Below are positions 10,266 through 22,122 of a stretch of DNA of 64,000 nucleotides, in pieces. A program made the translations under genes and the position numbers. Below the pieces are notes generated by a model, which searched no databases, was not told where the DNA came from, and saw only the letters and a list, made by a program, of their open reading frames with translations. Source of the DNA: a bacterium (GTDB lineage: Bacteria; Patescibacteriota; Gracilibacteria; Absconditabacterales; Absconditicoccaceae); the NCBI GenBank assembly GCA_020627925.1, contig JAHDFY010000003.1, forward strand, positions 1-64,000, in the 5' to 3' direction. Every line of letters starts with the position of its first letter. The stretch's first letter is position 1.

Positions 10266-11639
10266 TTATTGTTTATTGAGGGAGCTGAAAAAAGCTTCTT
10301 TTTTCTTTTGTCGTATATTACTTTGTCTTACAAGCTTGCTGCTATTTTTGGGATCTGCAAGAAGTAATTGTACTGTTTCTTCCAAAAATATCGTGTTTTG
10401 ACTTCATTTACATAAAACAAGAAACTTTTGATCGCTTTGTTGCAAAAGTTTTTTGACGGCTTCTCCTGCTTCACGAGATGAAACAAAATGCACGATATCT
10501 TTGGTCGTTCATATTTTTTGCAGTTCATCAATCGTGTGTGCAACAGCGTTACCAACAAAATAAATATAGTCTGCGACATGATCGAGAATAGGGGCAATTT
10601 GTCTATGCTCTTTTTCTTCAAAATCACCAAGTTCTCTCATTTCACCAAATACAACTACGACCTTATGATCGGGATAAACATCTTTTTGTAACCTAAAAAC
10701 ATTTTCGATAGTTTTGCGCATACTTTTGGGAGATGCGTTGTAGCTAGAGTCAATAATAAGAGAATCAGCAACTCACGCGAACAACGAGAACCTACCAGGA
10801 AGAAGTGTATACTCCAACGTGAGAGGAGTCTTTGTTTTTTTTGTAAAAAGCGACTGTTGAGTTAATTTATATACAATGGCATCACTGATACTCAAAGCAA
10901 CGGCTATATATCACAAATTTTGTTTTTCGATAAGATTAGTTTTGATTGAAATTTCCTGATCATGGAGACGAAGCGTAGCATGGTTCCATAAAATATTTTT
11001 CTCATGATGAAGATGAGTATTGCAAAAATCTAAATCATTTTTTTCAACATCATTTTCAAGTGCCGTACGATAATAGAATGCGTCGATATGCAACATGCTG
11101 TGCAATTGTCTTGCATAGGTGTCATTACTATTGAGATAGGCAATCTCTTGTGTTCACAAAATCATTTTTACTTCTTCATTTGCAATTTTTTGTGGATCCC
11201 CAAATTGAAGAGAATGAACGCTATCAAGTTTGGTAAAAACTCCATAGTGTGGCTTTGCTATCGAGAGAAGAAACTCCATTTCTTGTGGACGATCAATCCC
11301 ATATTCCAATAGAATTATATCGTATTTTTTTGTGCCAAAAAATCTTTGATACAAACAAACTATAGCTATTTTGATGAGATAATAAGGAGTAGGTGTTCGT
11401 TGCTCAACACAAAAAATACTCAAAGACATTCCCAGTTCTCCATTGAAATTTTTGGGAGAAGAGTATATTGAATAAGAAGAAGGAATAAATTGCTGAAGCG
11501 TTTGAAAAATAATAGCTCTTGCTGTGGTTTTTCCCACAGAACCGTTGATTCCAATGATGATTGGTTTGTGTCTCTTGAGGTAGCCACGAGCACATCGTGC
11601 AAGAAACTGGTAATATGTCATAAGAATTTTTTGCTTCAT
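10266..11639 (-). CDS. murF: MurF-like Mur ligase (UDP-MurNAc-tripeptide:D-Ala-D-Ala ligase)
   Basis: 457 residues. The ATP-binding P-loop GINGSVGKTT lies at residues about 29-38, LLEYGIDRPQEMEFL follows the MurF pattern LEMG-(x)-PGD, and DSSYNASPKSM (around 296) matches the ligase DxYNANP motif. Four UGA-glycines. MurF normally has an 80-residue substrate-binding domain before the P-loop; here only about 28 residues precede it, so that domain is missing or replaced. It could therefore be a divergent MurF or another Mur ligase relative. It would add a dipeptide to the peptidoglycan precursor in the cytoplasm. Confidence 0.78.
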
Positions 11640-11700
11640 CTTTTTTTTGTCTTATAAATAACTACAGTATGCAATATTGTTTAGTAATTGCAATAGTTAC

Positions 11701-12162
11701 ATGAAAATCCTCGCAAAAAACAAAAGAGCAAGGGCAGACTACGATATTGTTGATACCTATGATACAGGTATCGTTTTGCAATGACATGAAGTAAAAGCTA
11801 TAAAACTTGACCATGTCAGTATCAAAGAAGCCATCATTAGATTCAAATGACAAGAGCTTTTTGTCTTAAATATGCAAGTGCCTTTGTACAGCAAAACACA
11901 TCCCAATTTAGCTCCTGATTATCTAACTACGCAAGCAAGAAAACTTCTTCTCAACAAAAGAGAGCTTGTAAAAATTTGGACTAAAGTACACAAAACTTGA
12001 TTAACCGTAGTTCCTCTTATGATTTATGAGGCAAAAAATAGGCGTATTAAGTTGCAAATAGGCGTAGGAAAAATGATGAGAAAAGTAGAAAAAAAACAAG
12101 TTCTCAAAGAAAGAGATCAAAAAAGACAAATGAATAGAGCAATAAAAAATATGGGATTGTAA
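11701..12162 (+). CDS. smpB: SmpB, tmRNA-binding protein for trans-translation
   Basis: 153 residues, the family length. Motifs: NKRARADYDI at the N-terminus, TGIVLQGHEVKAIK (the glycine of LQGHEVK is UGA), and the basic C-terminal tail QVLKERDQKRQMNRAIK. Three UGA-glycines. SmpB delivers tmRNA to stalled ribosomes, so a tmRNA gene must exist elsewhere in the genome; I found none here. The stop codon lies in the loop of the downstream terminator hairpin. Confidence 0.95.
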
Positions 12163-12175
12163 CCCATATTTTTAT
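12144..12175. terminator. Bidirectional terminator shared by smpB and the phytoene synthase gene
   Basis: AATATGGG/CCCATATT stem with loop ATTGTAA and T runs on both strands; the smpB stop is in the loop and the opposing gene ends inside the T run. Confidence 0.8.
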
Positions 12176-13074
12176 AATGAAAAAGTTCTTAATCAACGAA
12201 CTAATAATTTGGTTTTATCTCGTTTTGTTGTTCTACAAGATCTTGCAAATACATTGTAATTATTTTTTTCGATGCGATCAAGAATTCCTTCATAAATAAT
12301 TGCAGCAAGATAAACTCCTTTGCGAGTTTTCTTAGGTAAATACTGTAATCACTCCAATGCCTGTGCGTACTGTTTTCTGTTTAGTGTTATGTACTCCTGC
12401 ATAAAATGTACAAAACGTTCATCGATACGTTTACTCTCACAGTAATAAATAATGTCATTGTGAGTCAGATCAAATCTTTTGAGATCTTGCTCAGGAAGGT
12501 AAATACGTCCTAATAGCTCATAATCTTCTCCGATATCTCTCAAAAAGTTACTCAACTGCATTGCTTCACCCAACAATGTCGCATAGGGAATTGCCTCTTT
12601 TTCAAAACCAGTAATATGACACATCATCAGTCCCACAACACTTGCAGAACCATACATATATTGTTGCAATTGCTCATAGGTCTGATAGCGGTGAGTATCG
12701 GTATCCATGAGCATCGCATCAAAAAAATCTCTACTATAGGAAAAAGGAATTTTTTTGTCGTGAAAGAGTTTGGCAGAAAGACCCCATTCTTCGTCAGAAT
12801 AGTCATTGCGGGTATAGACAGATTCTCGTTTTTTCCACATAGCACGAAGTTGCTTTCATGCAGCAAGATAGTGCTCTGATAGATTGGTCGTTGCCAGAAC
12901 AGGTCAATCTTGTACTTCACCATCAACTATTTGGTCAGGAATTCTAACAAATTTGTACAATTGCATAGTTTCTTGAGAAATATTTTTTGGAAAAAACAAG
13001 GTCGCAAGGTAGTAGCTTGTGCCATAGCGCTGCATAATGGTGGTATTGCTTTGAGAATGAAGAGGAGAAGTCAT
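12172..13074 (-). CDS. Phytoene/squalene synthase family protein
   Basis: 300 residues. Both aspartate-rich substrate motifs are present: RIPDQIVDGE (DxxxD, around residue 50) and FLRDIGEDYELLGRIYLP (DxxxD, around 172). YGSASVVGLMMC and GVYLAAIIYEGIL also match the family. Condenses two prenyl diphosphates head to head, giving phytoene from GGPP or squalene from FPP; the sequence alone does not decide which. It starts 2 bases after the stop of the polyprenyl synthase gene, a clear two-gene operon. Four UGA-glycines fit the host code, so it is not a recent import. Confidence 0.87.
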
Positions 13075-13076
13075 TG

Positions 13077-14102
13077 TTAGTTAACTCTTAGTAGCTGAAT
13101 AAGATTTTCACACTTAATTCTTGCTTCATAGGTAATATTCATTGTTTGTAATGTTTGAGAGGCCTGATCTAGGTAACCGTTGGTCGTTTGGATTCCATAG
13201 TCAAATGCTCACAATACAGTAAACAAATGGGTTAAATCTTGCTTGTCTTGATCAGAGAGGAGCGTCCCCATTTTTTCACGTAAAAACTTTTTCTGTTCTT
13301 TGGTTCCATTGTCAAAGACGTATTGTGTAAGAACAGTCTGTTGACCTTCTTGTAAGTCATTAAAGACGCTTTTGTCTTGGTGTGGTTTGTACATATCAAG
13401 CAGATCATCTCTCATTTGGTAGCCAATACCTATTTCCTTTCCTAGTTTTTTGATTTTTTCTAGTTCTTGAGGATCAGTCAATCAGGCGAGAGCGGCACCT
13501 GCAAGAAACGGCCTTACAAAGGTATAACTTGCTGTTTTGTAATAGCTTTTGGTGGTTACTGCATCAATGCTTACAGGATTTCATAGCATAAAATCAACAT
13601 CAAGCATTTGCCCCCACACTACTTCTTGTACCATCTTATGAAAGTGTCCTCTTGCTGCAGAAAGTCGCTCTGATTTGATTCATTGAGGTTGTATTTCCAT
13701 TTGTTCATATGCTCGTGAAAAACAGATATCACCCACAAGAATTGCTTGTGAAGCGGCAATATGACTATTACCAATCTTTTGTTCATAATGCTTGTGACAG
13801 GTTGGTACACTACGCCTCATATCCGCATGGTCAATCCAGTCATCATGAATAAGAGCAAAAGTATGGAATAGTTCAAAAGCTATCAAAAAAGCAGAAATAT
13901 CAGACGTGATTCACGATCCGTATCATCAAAACGTCAGTGCTACGTTATAGGGTCTTACTCTCTTTCCTTTTTGGCTAATCTCTTTGATATAAGCAATATA
14001 GAAGTTTCTTTCTTTGAGTATGGGTTGGGTACGAGCAATTTGTTGGTCAAGGTAGGTATGAAATTTCTCGTCAAAATATGCTGCATATTCATGTAAGTGC
14101 AT
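13077..14102 (-). CDS. Polyprenyl (geranylgeranyl/farnesyl) diphosphate synthase
   Basis: 341 residues. First aspartate-rich motif LIHDDWIDHADMRRS (DDxxD plus the downstream arginines), second motif QMRDDLLDMY (DDxxD), and GKRVRPYNV near the N-terminus as in trans-isoprenyl synthases. Several UGA-glycines. Adds IPP units to an allylic diphosphate. Together with the downstream synthase it would supply C40 or C30 isoprenoids for carotenoid or sterol-like membrane lipids. No IPP-making pathway is in the window, so precursors may be imported. First gene of the operon. Confidence 0.9.
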
Positions 14103-14316
14103 TCAATGGGGTAGTGAATAAATTTATTACCATACTAGTATTTAGTAATCTAATTGCAATTCCAGTAGTAATTATTGTTGTATTACGTGGCTGCTTATTG
14201 TGGGTATTGTGATTTAGTAGTTGTATCTCTTGTGTTTTTTTTATGTATTAATATAATTATGCTTATATAAAAAAATATGTCAATTGTGTGTTGTGTAACA
14301 AAAAAGTAGTCTTTTT

Positions 14317-14345
14317 TTGCAAAAGAAGAGGACTATCGGTACAAT
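14317..14345 (+). promoter_or_regulatory. Promoter of the J-domain/flotillin cluster
   Basis: -35 TTGCAA (14317-14322), 17-bp spacer, -10 TACAAT (14340-14345), 38 bases before the start at 14383. The remaining 14103-14316 region holds only AT-rich sequence. Confidence 0.5.
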
Positions 14346-14382
14346 TGGCATAGATACTTTAGTGTGTGTAGTAAGAAAAATT

Positions 14383-17300
14383 ATGGGGAAAAAATTACAA
14401 AATAGGGATAAATGAAAAGATATCTTGAACGAAATTGTAACGTCAGTTGCTAATCATTCTAAAATTTCCAAAGAAACTCAAGAGAATCTTTTTAATGTTA
14501 TGGCAATGACTGATTATAATGGTGAAAATAGGGATGAATTTTTTACTTTTATAGAAGATGCTATTCTTCAGGTCTCTATGAAGGAATGAGGTAATTCTGA
14601 AAAGGAAAGACAAAAGTGGAATGAGGTGAATGAATTACTAAAAAAATTTATTAAAGAGAAAGAAAATGAGTGGAGTGAACTTCCTAAAGACTTTTTGGAA
14701 AGGAATGAAACAAAAAAAATTGAAACAATAGCTATCCCAACTTCACCCACCCTAGTATGAACCCCTGCCTCGTATGTCCCCAATTATGGTAATGATGGAG
14801 AAATCCAAAATAACACATGAAAAAAGTCACTTCGCTATATAGTAGAAAAGGCACTTAGTGATACAGAAGTCCAATTATTAAGGGCTTTTGAAGATGATTT
14901 TACTAATGGACAAATCGTAGAAAAAGAAAATATTCAACTATACACAAAGCTAATGGCACTATTGGGTATTAAACCTGATCCTGGTACCGGTTATTTCCCT
15001 GTACTTACTGAAAATCAGTTGCAACAATTACTAACTGATGCTGATGACTTACCTGGAAGAATAAGGGAATGTTTCAAAGCTGATGTTTTCCCATTTGTAA
15101 AAAAAATGAATGGAACAATTTTTCTTCTTGAAAACTCGTCGGATAGCGCTAAGGGAGGAGAGCTAACAACAGAGGAAAAAACTGAAGAAAAGACGGAAAA
15201 TAAGCCCGTAATCCAAGATGCTGAAACACCACAAATTGAAGAAGAAAAGAAAGAAGAAAGCGACAAAACTGAAGAAGATATAGAAGAGGGTGTAGAAGAA
15301 AACACTAACAAAAAAGAGAATAGAGGATTGGTTGTACCTCCAGAAGCTCAGTTGGTTGATCCGAGCAATAACCGTCAAGAGTTACAGACAAAAAAAGAAG
15401 AAGTAGAAGAAAAAACAGAAAATGAAGTAGAGAATAATGTAGAGAACGAATTGGAAAATGAAGAAGAAGAAATTATTGCACCTCAAGCATTACAACAATG
15501 AGCTAGCAATACATCAACGGAGCTAGTACCACAAACAACGACTGATCTAGTTCCTGAAACAGCGCCAGGGCAATTAGTTGCGCCAGCAACTGCAAGAGAA
15601 CTCGTTCCAGTAGAAGAAGTAAACGAGGATATAACGCCTGAAGTAACGCCAAAAATTGCTGGGCTTTTGGATGCGCCAGTTGATACTGTTCAAAAGCAAG
15701 TAAAAATCACGCAAGATGATATACTAAGCGCTTTTGAGGCTAATTTTGTAAACACAAAAGAATTTCATCAGCAAGCTGCTAAAAAATTTGCTACAGAAGG
15801 TTACGGTCCTGACGGAAAACCTATTACTGACCCAATGGGAAGAAAATCATATAATGATAAATCTTTTTGGAATCAAGTAGGATTGATTGGACAATACTTT
15901 ATGGATGCTTCCAAAAAAAGAAAATTCATGAATGAATACATGAAAAAAGCACAAAACATATATAATCTAGATAAATCAACACAGTCAGAATTAGCAAAAA
16001 GAGCTGCCTATGCGGCAAGATTTTCTACATCTGGAATTGCTTGAGCATCAAATTATCAAAAGTTAGATACATTTCAAATTGATGAGATTAATACAATTGC
16101 TGAAGAGTTTAGACAAAATAGAAACCAAGATACGGCAGTCCGTAAGATCAACAAGTTAATGAAAACAGCAACAGGAGATCGTATCCGTCAAAAATACCTT
16201 GATGCAGGAATGAGCAAGTTGTCTTGGATATGGAGGGGAATGAGCAAAGAAGATGTACAATATCTTGCATCGAATTTGGTGGAACAAATCAAAGCACAAG
16301 CAGATACGGCAACCAAAACTATTAACTTTATAAAAAATGTAAAAAGTTCTTCGAACCTTTCACAATTGCAAACACATGTAGATAATTTTTATGTTGCAAA
16401 TGGTTCTTATCCTTCTTTTATTTTCAAATTTTGTGCTAATCCAAAAAATATACAAGAAAGTGAATTTTCACTTATCAAGTCTAATGCTGTATTGCAAGGA
16501 ATGAACGACGATAATATGAAAATGAGATTAAAAATTAATGCCTACTATCAAAAAGAAGGTGCACAAATTGGTTCGGCAGAATTAGATAAATCTCATCAAA
16601 ATGTATGGTACAGATTAGGAAAAAAATTGGATGACATGCCTTGGGGAGCAAGAATAGCGACAAGAGGATGAATCACTATAGGAGCTACAACACTTGCGGC
16701 AATGTCGAGCGCACCTCTTGCAGTAGCGGGAGCAGGAGCATGAGTTGCTATGTTTTTGCAAGCACTCAAAACTAATTACGAATCAAAAGAAGAATGATTA
16801 GAAAATGTAAGAATGCACTTAGAAGACCGTGATAAACTCAATAGAATCAAAGAAGATTTAGAAAAAAAACTCAAGGCAACAACCTGGTTTGGAAGAAACA
16901 TGTGGTTTGGAAAAGCAGATAGATGGTCAAAACAACTAAGACTGATCAATGGAGTCGTGAATCTGTCGACAGACGCAGACGGGGATCCTTATGTTTTCCC
17001 TATTGAAAAAAGACTTGCAGATCTTAGTGCGCCTACAACAGACGCTAATCAATGAACTCAAAGAGCTCTTATCATAGATACATTGGCTCGTATGGATGTT
17101 GCAGGAGAAACCAACAGAAGTGCGTTCTCTGCGCAGAATGGACATAAAGTAGCAAAAAATGAAGCTCTCTTGTCAGTATTACAAGAAAAAGCGCTTACCT
17201 TGTTTCCGCCAACATGACCATTGCCTTCTGATCAACAATCATGGGTAAATTATTGGGACAAGCATGTAAGAGGGCAAGACGAATATAAAGATAGTACCAA

Positions 17301-19356
17301 TGCCTATACAAAGGCACACGATGCTATTGTAAAATCAACAACGAAAGCGGCTGGGGCGAATGTTCTCAAAGACCTTTACAAAAAGGGACTTGTGATGACG
17401 GCTCTAGGTGTAACAACATTCTATGCAACCGACGCTCTTGCAGATTGAGCAATAGATGGAATTGACGCAAGTCATCTCAAAGCACCAGAAACTTTTGTAG
17501 AACCAGGATTAGAAAATCAATGGAATTTGGGAGATCATACCAGTTCGCAATTGGTGCAAAAAGATTTCACTACAACATGGGATAGTGTGTTAAACACAAG
17601 AGTGAATGATATCACGAATGGATCACAAATAGATTTCACGTTTGGAGCGTGAGTTGATGGTGTTCCTGCTTCTCTTACCAAATACTCTGATGCATTGGTT
17701 GAGGCAAAACAACAAGCACTTACCAACTACGTCAAAACAAACTGTAGTCCAGAAACCTATGATAATTTCCTCAAAGCATTTGATGATAATGGTATCAATG
17801 ATTTGAAACAATTCGTTGTAGGTAAAGGTGTAACTGATGGTAACACTAATCTTTTTGCTATGAGGGCAATGGAAGGTACTGAAAAAATGCTAATGGAATT
17901 GCAAGAAGCAGGAAAATTAAAAGACGTTTCGATTAACTTTACGTTTGATCAATCTGTTTCAGCTGCAGGAGGTCCTGCTTATGTGCAAGGAGATAGAATG
18001 TTTACCTGATCAGTGGATGTACATCAACGAGTAGAAGAGACAACAAGTGATGGTGAAGCAATAAATAATGGATGAATTCCTATCCTTGTTTCAGGTCTTC
18101 ACAATACAAAGGGAGCGGTTGATCCAAAGCTAGCGGCAGCTTCAGAGCAAAAGACTGATGCAAAAAAAACAGCCAAAGAGGACGATGCGCCTATAGATGC
18201 AGATGGCAAAAGAACAACAGAAACAACGCTACAGACCGAAGCAAAAGATGGAGGAGCGAAAAAGGATTCACAACCAATATCGCCATTACTTTTGGGAACA
18301 TGAGGAGAAAAACGTCAAGGAAAGGGTACAGTAGATACACCAAGCACAAACTCAGAGCAGAAAGATATAAATAACAAAGATCTATCTAATAAAGACTATA
18401 ATCCAAAGAACAATAAAGAAGATAACAAAGAAGAGGATACAGAAAAAAAATGAGATAAAGATAAGCCAAAAAATGAGGACAAAAACAAGAAAACAACACC
18501 AGACAACCAGGAAGAAAAAACAAATAAGATAACCATGACTCCTGAGGAGCTTGATTCTTTCTATGAAGAAACAAACGACGAGTACAACAGATTAATGTCT
18601 TTGGAAATGAAATATCAAGCATTGCATCTCCAAAAAGCAGCTGCGATAAAAAGCAACAATGACACCGCTCCTAAAGAGATCGTAATTGATAATAAGTCAG
18701 TCAAACGAGGTGACTTCTTAAAGTTGTTATCTGTATTAGAAAAGCAAATAGATTGAGTTACAAAAAAGATCAGCCAAAAAATGGAAGACATCAGCCAAAA
18801 ATGAATCTCGTTATCATCAAGGTTTGATAAATTTAGTTACAACCAATCGCAAAGAAAAGTAGTAAGAAGTATAAACAATTATTTTGTGCAAATTTTTGGT
18901 GCTAAGAATATAAAAGGAGAACTTCACCAAAATTCAACGACAAAAAGTACACTGAAAAAAATGATTAAAAAGGTGGATAAGCTATTCAAAAATGCACAGA
19001 AAAATAAGGTAACAATAGAAGTATCATGGGAAGAAGCTTATGATAATTTGAAGAGCTTAACAGTGAATGTACCTCTTTTTTACGAAAAAAATGAGGCATG
19101 TAAAGAACTGCAAGAGTACAATGACGAAATCAAAGATAAACTAAATAAGGATGTGTTTGCTAGGTGGAAAAATAACGAAATGACCGAAAGTGATGCAAAA
19201 AAAGTCATGAAAGTGATGAAGAAAAAGCTTCTTGTAAAATATCATCCCGATAAATTTGAAAACGCAACTCCTCAAAAGAAGCAACAAGCAGAAAAAACCT
19301 TTAAAAAAATAAATAACCACATAGACAATATCAAAAAATATTACAAAATAAAATAA
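14383..19356 (+). CDS. Giant membrane-associated protein with C-terminal J-domain
   Basis: 1657 residues as one open frame across many UGA-glycines. The N-terminal third is highly charged, with Glu/Lys-rich low complexity (about 260-370) followed by short Ala/Pro/Val/Leu repeats such as ELVPVEEVNE. Residues about 763-791 are hydrophobic (a likely membrane hairpin rich in Ala/Gly), and 1003-1022 form a second hydrophobic segment. Around 1265-1400 is another charged linker (DNKEEDTEKKGDKDKPK). The last 55 residues look like a J-domain: KKKLLVKYHPDKF (HPD at 1621-1623) then helix III with EKTFKKINNHID. J-domains stimulate Hsp70, so it may recruit DnaK to the membrane. The rest is unrecognised. 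Confidence 0.75.
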
Positions 19357-19372
19357 TCGATTTTTATATCTT

Positions 19373-19696
19373 ATGTCACTAGCAAAAATGGATTTACAAA
19401 AAGCACTTCTCGCTGTAGCAGAAACAATTGTTCCTTATGATAGAGAAGCACAACAAACCTTGATAAATCAAATAGAACCTGTTCTTTTTGACAGGCTCAT
19501 GTTGACTATGAAGTCAACATTAACAGAACAACAAAACGCGACATTAGACCAATTTGCCCAAAATGACACAATAACAGCAGACGCTGTCTATGATCATTTG
19601 GCTACATTAATACCGAATATTGATGAACTTATCCATAAAACAACACAAGACTTTCTCAATGAATATCTCACAGCAATGGGTATTGAATCAACATAA
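19373..19696 (+). CDS. Small conserved-looking helical protein of unknown function
   Basis: 107 residues with no UGA codon, starting 16 bases after the J-domain gene and therefore co-transcribed. Predominantly helical and acidic, with VLFDRLMLTMKSTLTEQQ and a C-terminal TTQDFLNEYLTAMG. No signal peptide, cysteine cluster or catalytic motif. I recall similar short proteins in CPR genomes but cannot name the family. It may be a cytoplasmic partner of its neighbours. Confidence 0.65.
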   Translation: MSLAKMDLQKALLAVAETIVPYDREAQQTLINQIEPVLFDRLMLTMKSTLTEQQNATLDQFAQNDTITADAVYDHLATLIPNIDELIHKTTQDFLNEYLTAMGIEST

Positions 19697-19740
19697 GACT
19701 GAGATTGACATTTCAAAAAGAAATCGTATAAGGTAACTAG

Positions 19741-21213
19741 ATGAATTTTTATTCTCTAGTTTCTTTTTTGTTTATGGGAGGATTTGTATTTCTTTTGATT
19801 ATTGCGCTCATTGCTATTATTTTGGTTTTGGCGTACCTAAGAATTGTAGTAAAAACAAATGACGTACATATTGTGCAAAGTAGCGGAAAATCAGCAGCAT
19901 TTGGAAAGTGATTTAATGGAGGAAATGTCTACTATAATTGGCCATCATGGCTCCCTGCTCTCTGAGTAAGTGTTACCAAACTTCCTTTGAGTGTTTTTAA
20001 TTTAAAATTAGAAGACTATCAAGGTTATGATAACGGAAAAGTTCCTTTTGTCGTTGACGTGACAGCCTTCTTTGTTATCAACGATCCCATTCAGGCAGCA
20101 GAAAAAATTTCTAACTTCAAAGAATTAGAAGAACAACTAGTTGAAGTACTGAGAGGTGCTGTGAGAAAAATCCTTTCACAAAATGATATCATTAGTATCA
20201 TGGAATCAAGAAGCGAAATGGGGCAATCGTTTTATGAAGAAGTAGTACAACAAGTAAAAGAACGATGAATACAGCTCAAAAATATTGAATTTATGGATAT
20301 TACTGATGCGGATGGTTCAGAGGTTATCTTCAATATCATGCAAAAGAAAAAGGCTAGTATCGAGTCAGAATCAAGAGTGCAAGTAGCAGAACAAATGAAG
20401 CTTGCAAAAATTGCAGAAGATAACGCGCAAAAAGAAGCACAAGTAAATAGTATCAAAAATAGAGAAGCAGAACAAGCAAGACAAATTGAGTCGGACAAAT
20501 TATTGGAATCAAAAAGAATTGAGATGAATAGAGAAACAACACTGCAAAATGAACAAGCACAAAAAGAAATTCTTGATGCACAAAAACTTACAACAGAAAA
20601 AGAAATGGCAGTAAAACTTGTTGAAGAAGAAAAACAAGCAGAAATCCAAAAAGTAAAAGAACTTATCAAAGCTCAAGAGGACAAAGAAAAATCAGTGCTA
20701 CAATCAGAAGCTCGCAAAGAGTCAATGATTTTGGAAGCAGATGGGCAAAGACAAGCAATGGTGCTTAATGCAGAAGGAAAAGAAAGAGACGCCTCTGCTG
20801 ATGCGATGAGAATTGCCTCTATTGGTAAAGCTGAAGCAGAAAGTAAGTCAGAAATCGCAAAGTCACTCAATACCTTTGACGAGGCATCACTACAATATCT
20901 TGTAAAGGAATTAGAAGTAAGATTATCAGAAAAAGTAGACACAGAAAAAGCAAAAGCTCTTCACAAAGCAGATATCAAAATCATTACGACAGGTGGTAAC
21001 GAAAATGCAGGACTAGAAAAATTTATGGATCTTTTTTCTGCTCAATGAGGTGCTAATATTGGTTTGATGATGGATACCCTTAGAGATACTGTTGGGCAAG
21101 AAAAATACAGCGAGTTTCTACAAAAAGTACAAAAAGTCGTTGCGCTTCCTCAATCATCACAAAAAAAAGCCGTACCCAAACAAACGATAAAAAAAACATC
21201 CAAGAGTAAATAA
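19741..21213 (+). CDS. Flotillin-like SPFH-domain membrane scaffold protein
   Basis: 490 residues. An N-terminal membrane anchor (about 6-36) is followed by an SPFH domain (about 45-190, VPFVVDVTAFFVINDPIQAA and EVLRGAVRKILSQNDI), then a long Ala/Glu/Gln/Lys coiled coil (about 195-400) and a Lys-rich tail. UGA-glycines occur in the SPFH part and near the C-terminus, none in the coiled coil. Flotillins oligomerise on the inner membrane face and organise lipid microdomains. No NfeD partner gene is adjacent. It lies 44 bases after the small protein gene, in the same operon as the giant J-domain protein. Confidence 0.88.
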
Positions 21214-21262
21214 TCGTGACGTGAAAGTAGCCTTAGAAATTTTTTAACCATATTACAACATT

Positions 21263-22000
21263 ATGGACCATTTAATCACAATATATAAATTTTCTCACCC
21301 TCTTCAGGATTTGACACATGAGGCCAAACACGCGGAAACAACCATTAATCTTGTAAAAAATTATTTCATCTACGAGCAAGCAAACGACGAAGAAAAAACT
21401 TATACAGAAGAACAAAAACAATCAGAATGATTTCTTACATATACATTTACCAATAACGTTGAGCAATTCGCTATTAGCGTCTTGCAATCAAATGACTACA
21501 ATCAATGGTCATGACTTCCTATATACCGTATGGAAATAAGAACAAAACGTATCAAGTGATTAGCGGATTTTCTTGCTCGTACGGTAAAAGAATTTTTTGC
21601 GGGTATCCAAGCAAATGGGTATAGTTATGATAGTGATTTTGCTATGCCTCATGATTGGGGATTGTATGATCTTTCATCAGTTAAGGAGATGTTTGATGAA
21701 GAAGGTCACGAACATATGCAAGAATTTCTTGATAAGAAAGCAAAACATGAAGACTGGTCAGATTCTTCTTTTCCTCACTACAAACATGTTTGGGGATATA
21801 TGCACTATCTTTCATTTGTATATCGAAATCTCCATCAAAGTAATTCATGGACTGAGGAGATTCTCCCTGATCTGACAAGAAGCACGAACCCACATATCCT
21901 TGCTGCATCACAAAGATTGCAATACAATGAAAACTCAATTAAGCAAATGATCAAGAGATACGGACAAGTATTCGAAGAATTTGTAGAAAAAGTAAGATAA
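21263..22000 (+). CDS. Hypothetical protein of the flotillin operon
   Basis: 245 residues, starting 49 bases after the flotillin gene and ending before a terminator. Soluble, with His/Trp/Tyr-rich stretches (DFAMPHDWGLYDLSS, FPHYKHVWGYMHYLS). Three UGA-glycines. No signal peptide or membrane segment, and I recognise no family. Many conserved-looking aromatic residues suggest a folded enzyme or binding domain. Position alone links it to the membrane cluster. Confidence 0.7.
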
Positions 22001-22013
22001 TGTTATTGTAGAA

Positions 22014-22040
22014 TATCCTCCTATTATGGGAGGTTTTTTT
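22014..22040 (+). terminator. Terminator of the J-domain/flotillin operon
   Basis: CCTCC-TATTATG-GGAGG followed by seven T. Confidence 0.8.
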
Positions 22041-22122
22041 GTTATAAAACCTTTGAAAAAAGAGAGGGTACAAGTATATATATATCAAACAAGCGGATTT
22101 ATTTTTGCATATATACAAGCAA

